Shown here: positions 14,125 through 14,142 of the stretch, in pieces | Numbering within the stretch: the stretch's first letter is position 1 | Layout of the letters: each line of letters begins with the position of its first letter | NCBI GenBank assembly: GCA_964651435.1 | Contig: CAZYVU010000054.1 | Span: 1-14,142, forward strand | Source: CAZYVU01 sp964651435 | GTDB lineage: Bacteria > Desulfobacterota > Syntrophorhabdia > Syntrophorhabdales > CAYQXL01 | Direction of reading: 5' to 3' | DNA: 14,142 nucleotides | Program-made: the position numbers and the translations under genes | Notes under the pieces: generated by a model | What the model saw: only the letters and a program-made list of their open reading frames with translations | What the model was told of the DNA's origin: nothing | Databases searched by the model: none

Positions 14125-14142
14125 ATGTTGCGGCAATGTTTC
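14125..14142 (+). CDS. Possible start of the next gene, 3' partial
   Basis: An ATG at 14125, nine bases after a GGAG and three bases past the CARF stop, opens a frame (MLRQCF) that runs off the window. Placement suggests a continuing cas operon, but six codons cannot identify it. Confidence 0.3.

Overview
The window looks like chromosomal DNA of a Gram-negative, anaerobic bacterium, most likely a deltaproteobacterial (Desulfobacterota-type) lineage. The basis is an outer-membrane porin with a signal peptide and a C-terminal Phe, a rubrerythrin, an HU protein with a lysine/alanine/proline tail, and an indirect (amidotransferase) route to Asn-tRNA. The lineage is an inference from gene style, not from a marker gene.

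Layout. 1-1591: a 5'-truncated subtilisin-family protease with a C-terminal ASH-like beta domain. 1717-2202: a small exported protein resembling surface-adhesin protein E. 2220-3080 (minus): a HEAT-repeat protein whose gene holds a perfect 168-bp internal duplication. 3286-8062: a tight operon for tRNA-dependent Asn (or Gln) synthesis: an AspRS fused at its C-terminus to GatC, a GatA-like protein and GatB. 8285-8617: HU. 8697-10004 (minus): a porin. 10321-11259 (minus): a cation diffusion facilitator. 11397-11894: rubrerythrin. 11930-14121: two CRISPR-associated genes, a Cas6-type RAMP endoribonuclease and a CARF protein of the NE0113 (Csm6/ring-nuclease) family. A further reading frame may start at 14125. 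No CRISPR array lies in the window, so this is the edge of a locus that probably continues to the right.

The most unusual part is the tRNA operon. AspRS carries the His and Gly residues associated with a non-discriminating enzyme, and GatC is its C-terminal domain, so the charging enzyme and the amidotransferase would be physically joined. The GatA-like partner has lost the whole amidase Lys-cisSer-Ser triad: the Lys is Ser, the cis-Ser loop is deleted, and the nucleophile Ser is Glu. It nevertheless keeps the flanking GatA landmarks. GatB keeps its kinase-site residues but lacks the usual DYRYFPEPD loop. If this is the only GatA, the complex cannot take ammonia from glutamine and would need free ammonia or another donor. 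If a normal GatCAB exists elsewhere, this is a specialised Asn transamidosome with a scaffolding pseudo-GatA.

Promoter-like sites are proposed for the adhesin-like gene, the HEAT gene, the aspS operon, HU, the porin, rubrerythrin and the CARF gene. A bidirectional hairpin separates HU from the porin. All were read by eye and are unscored.
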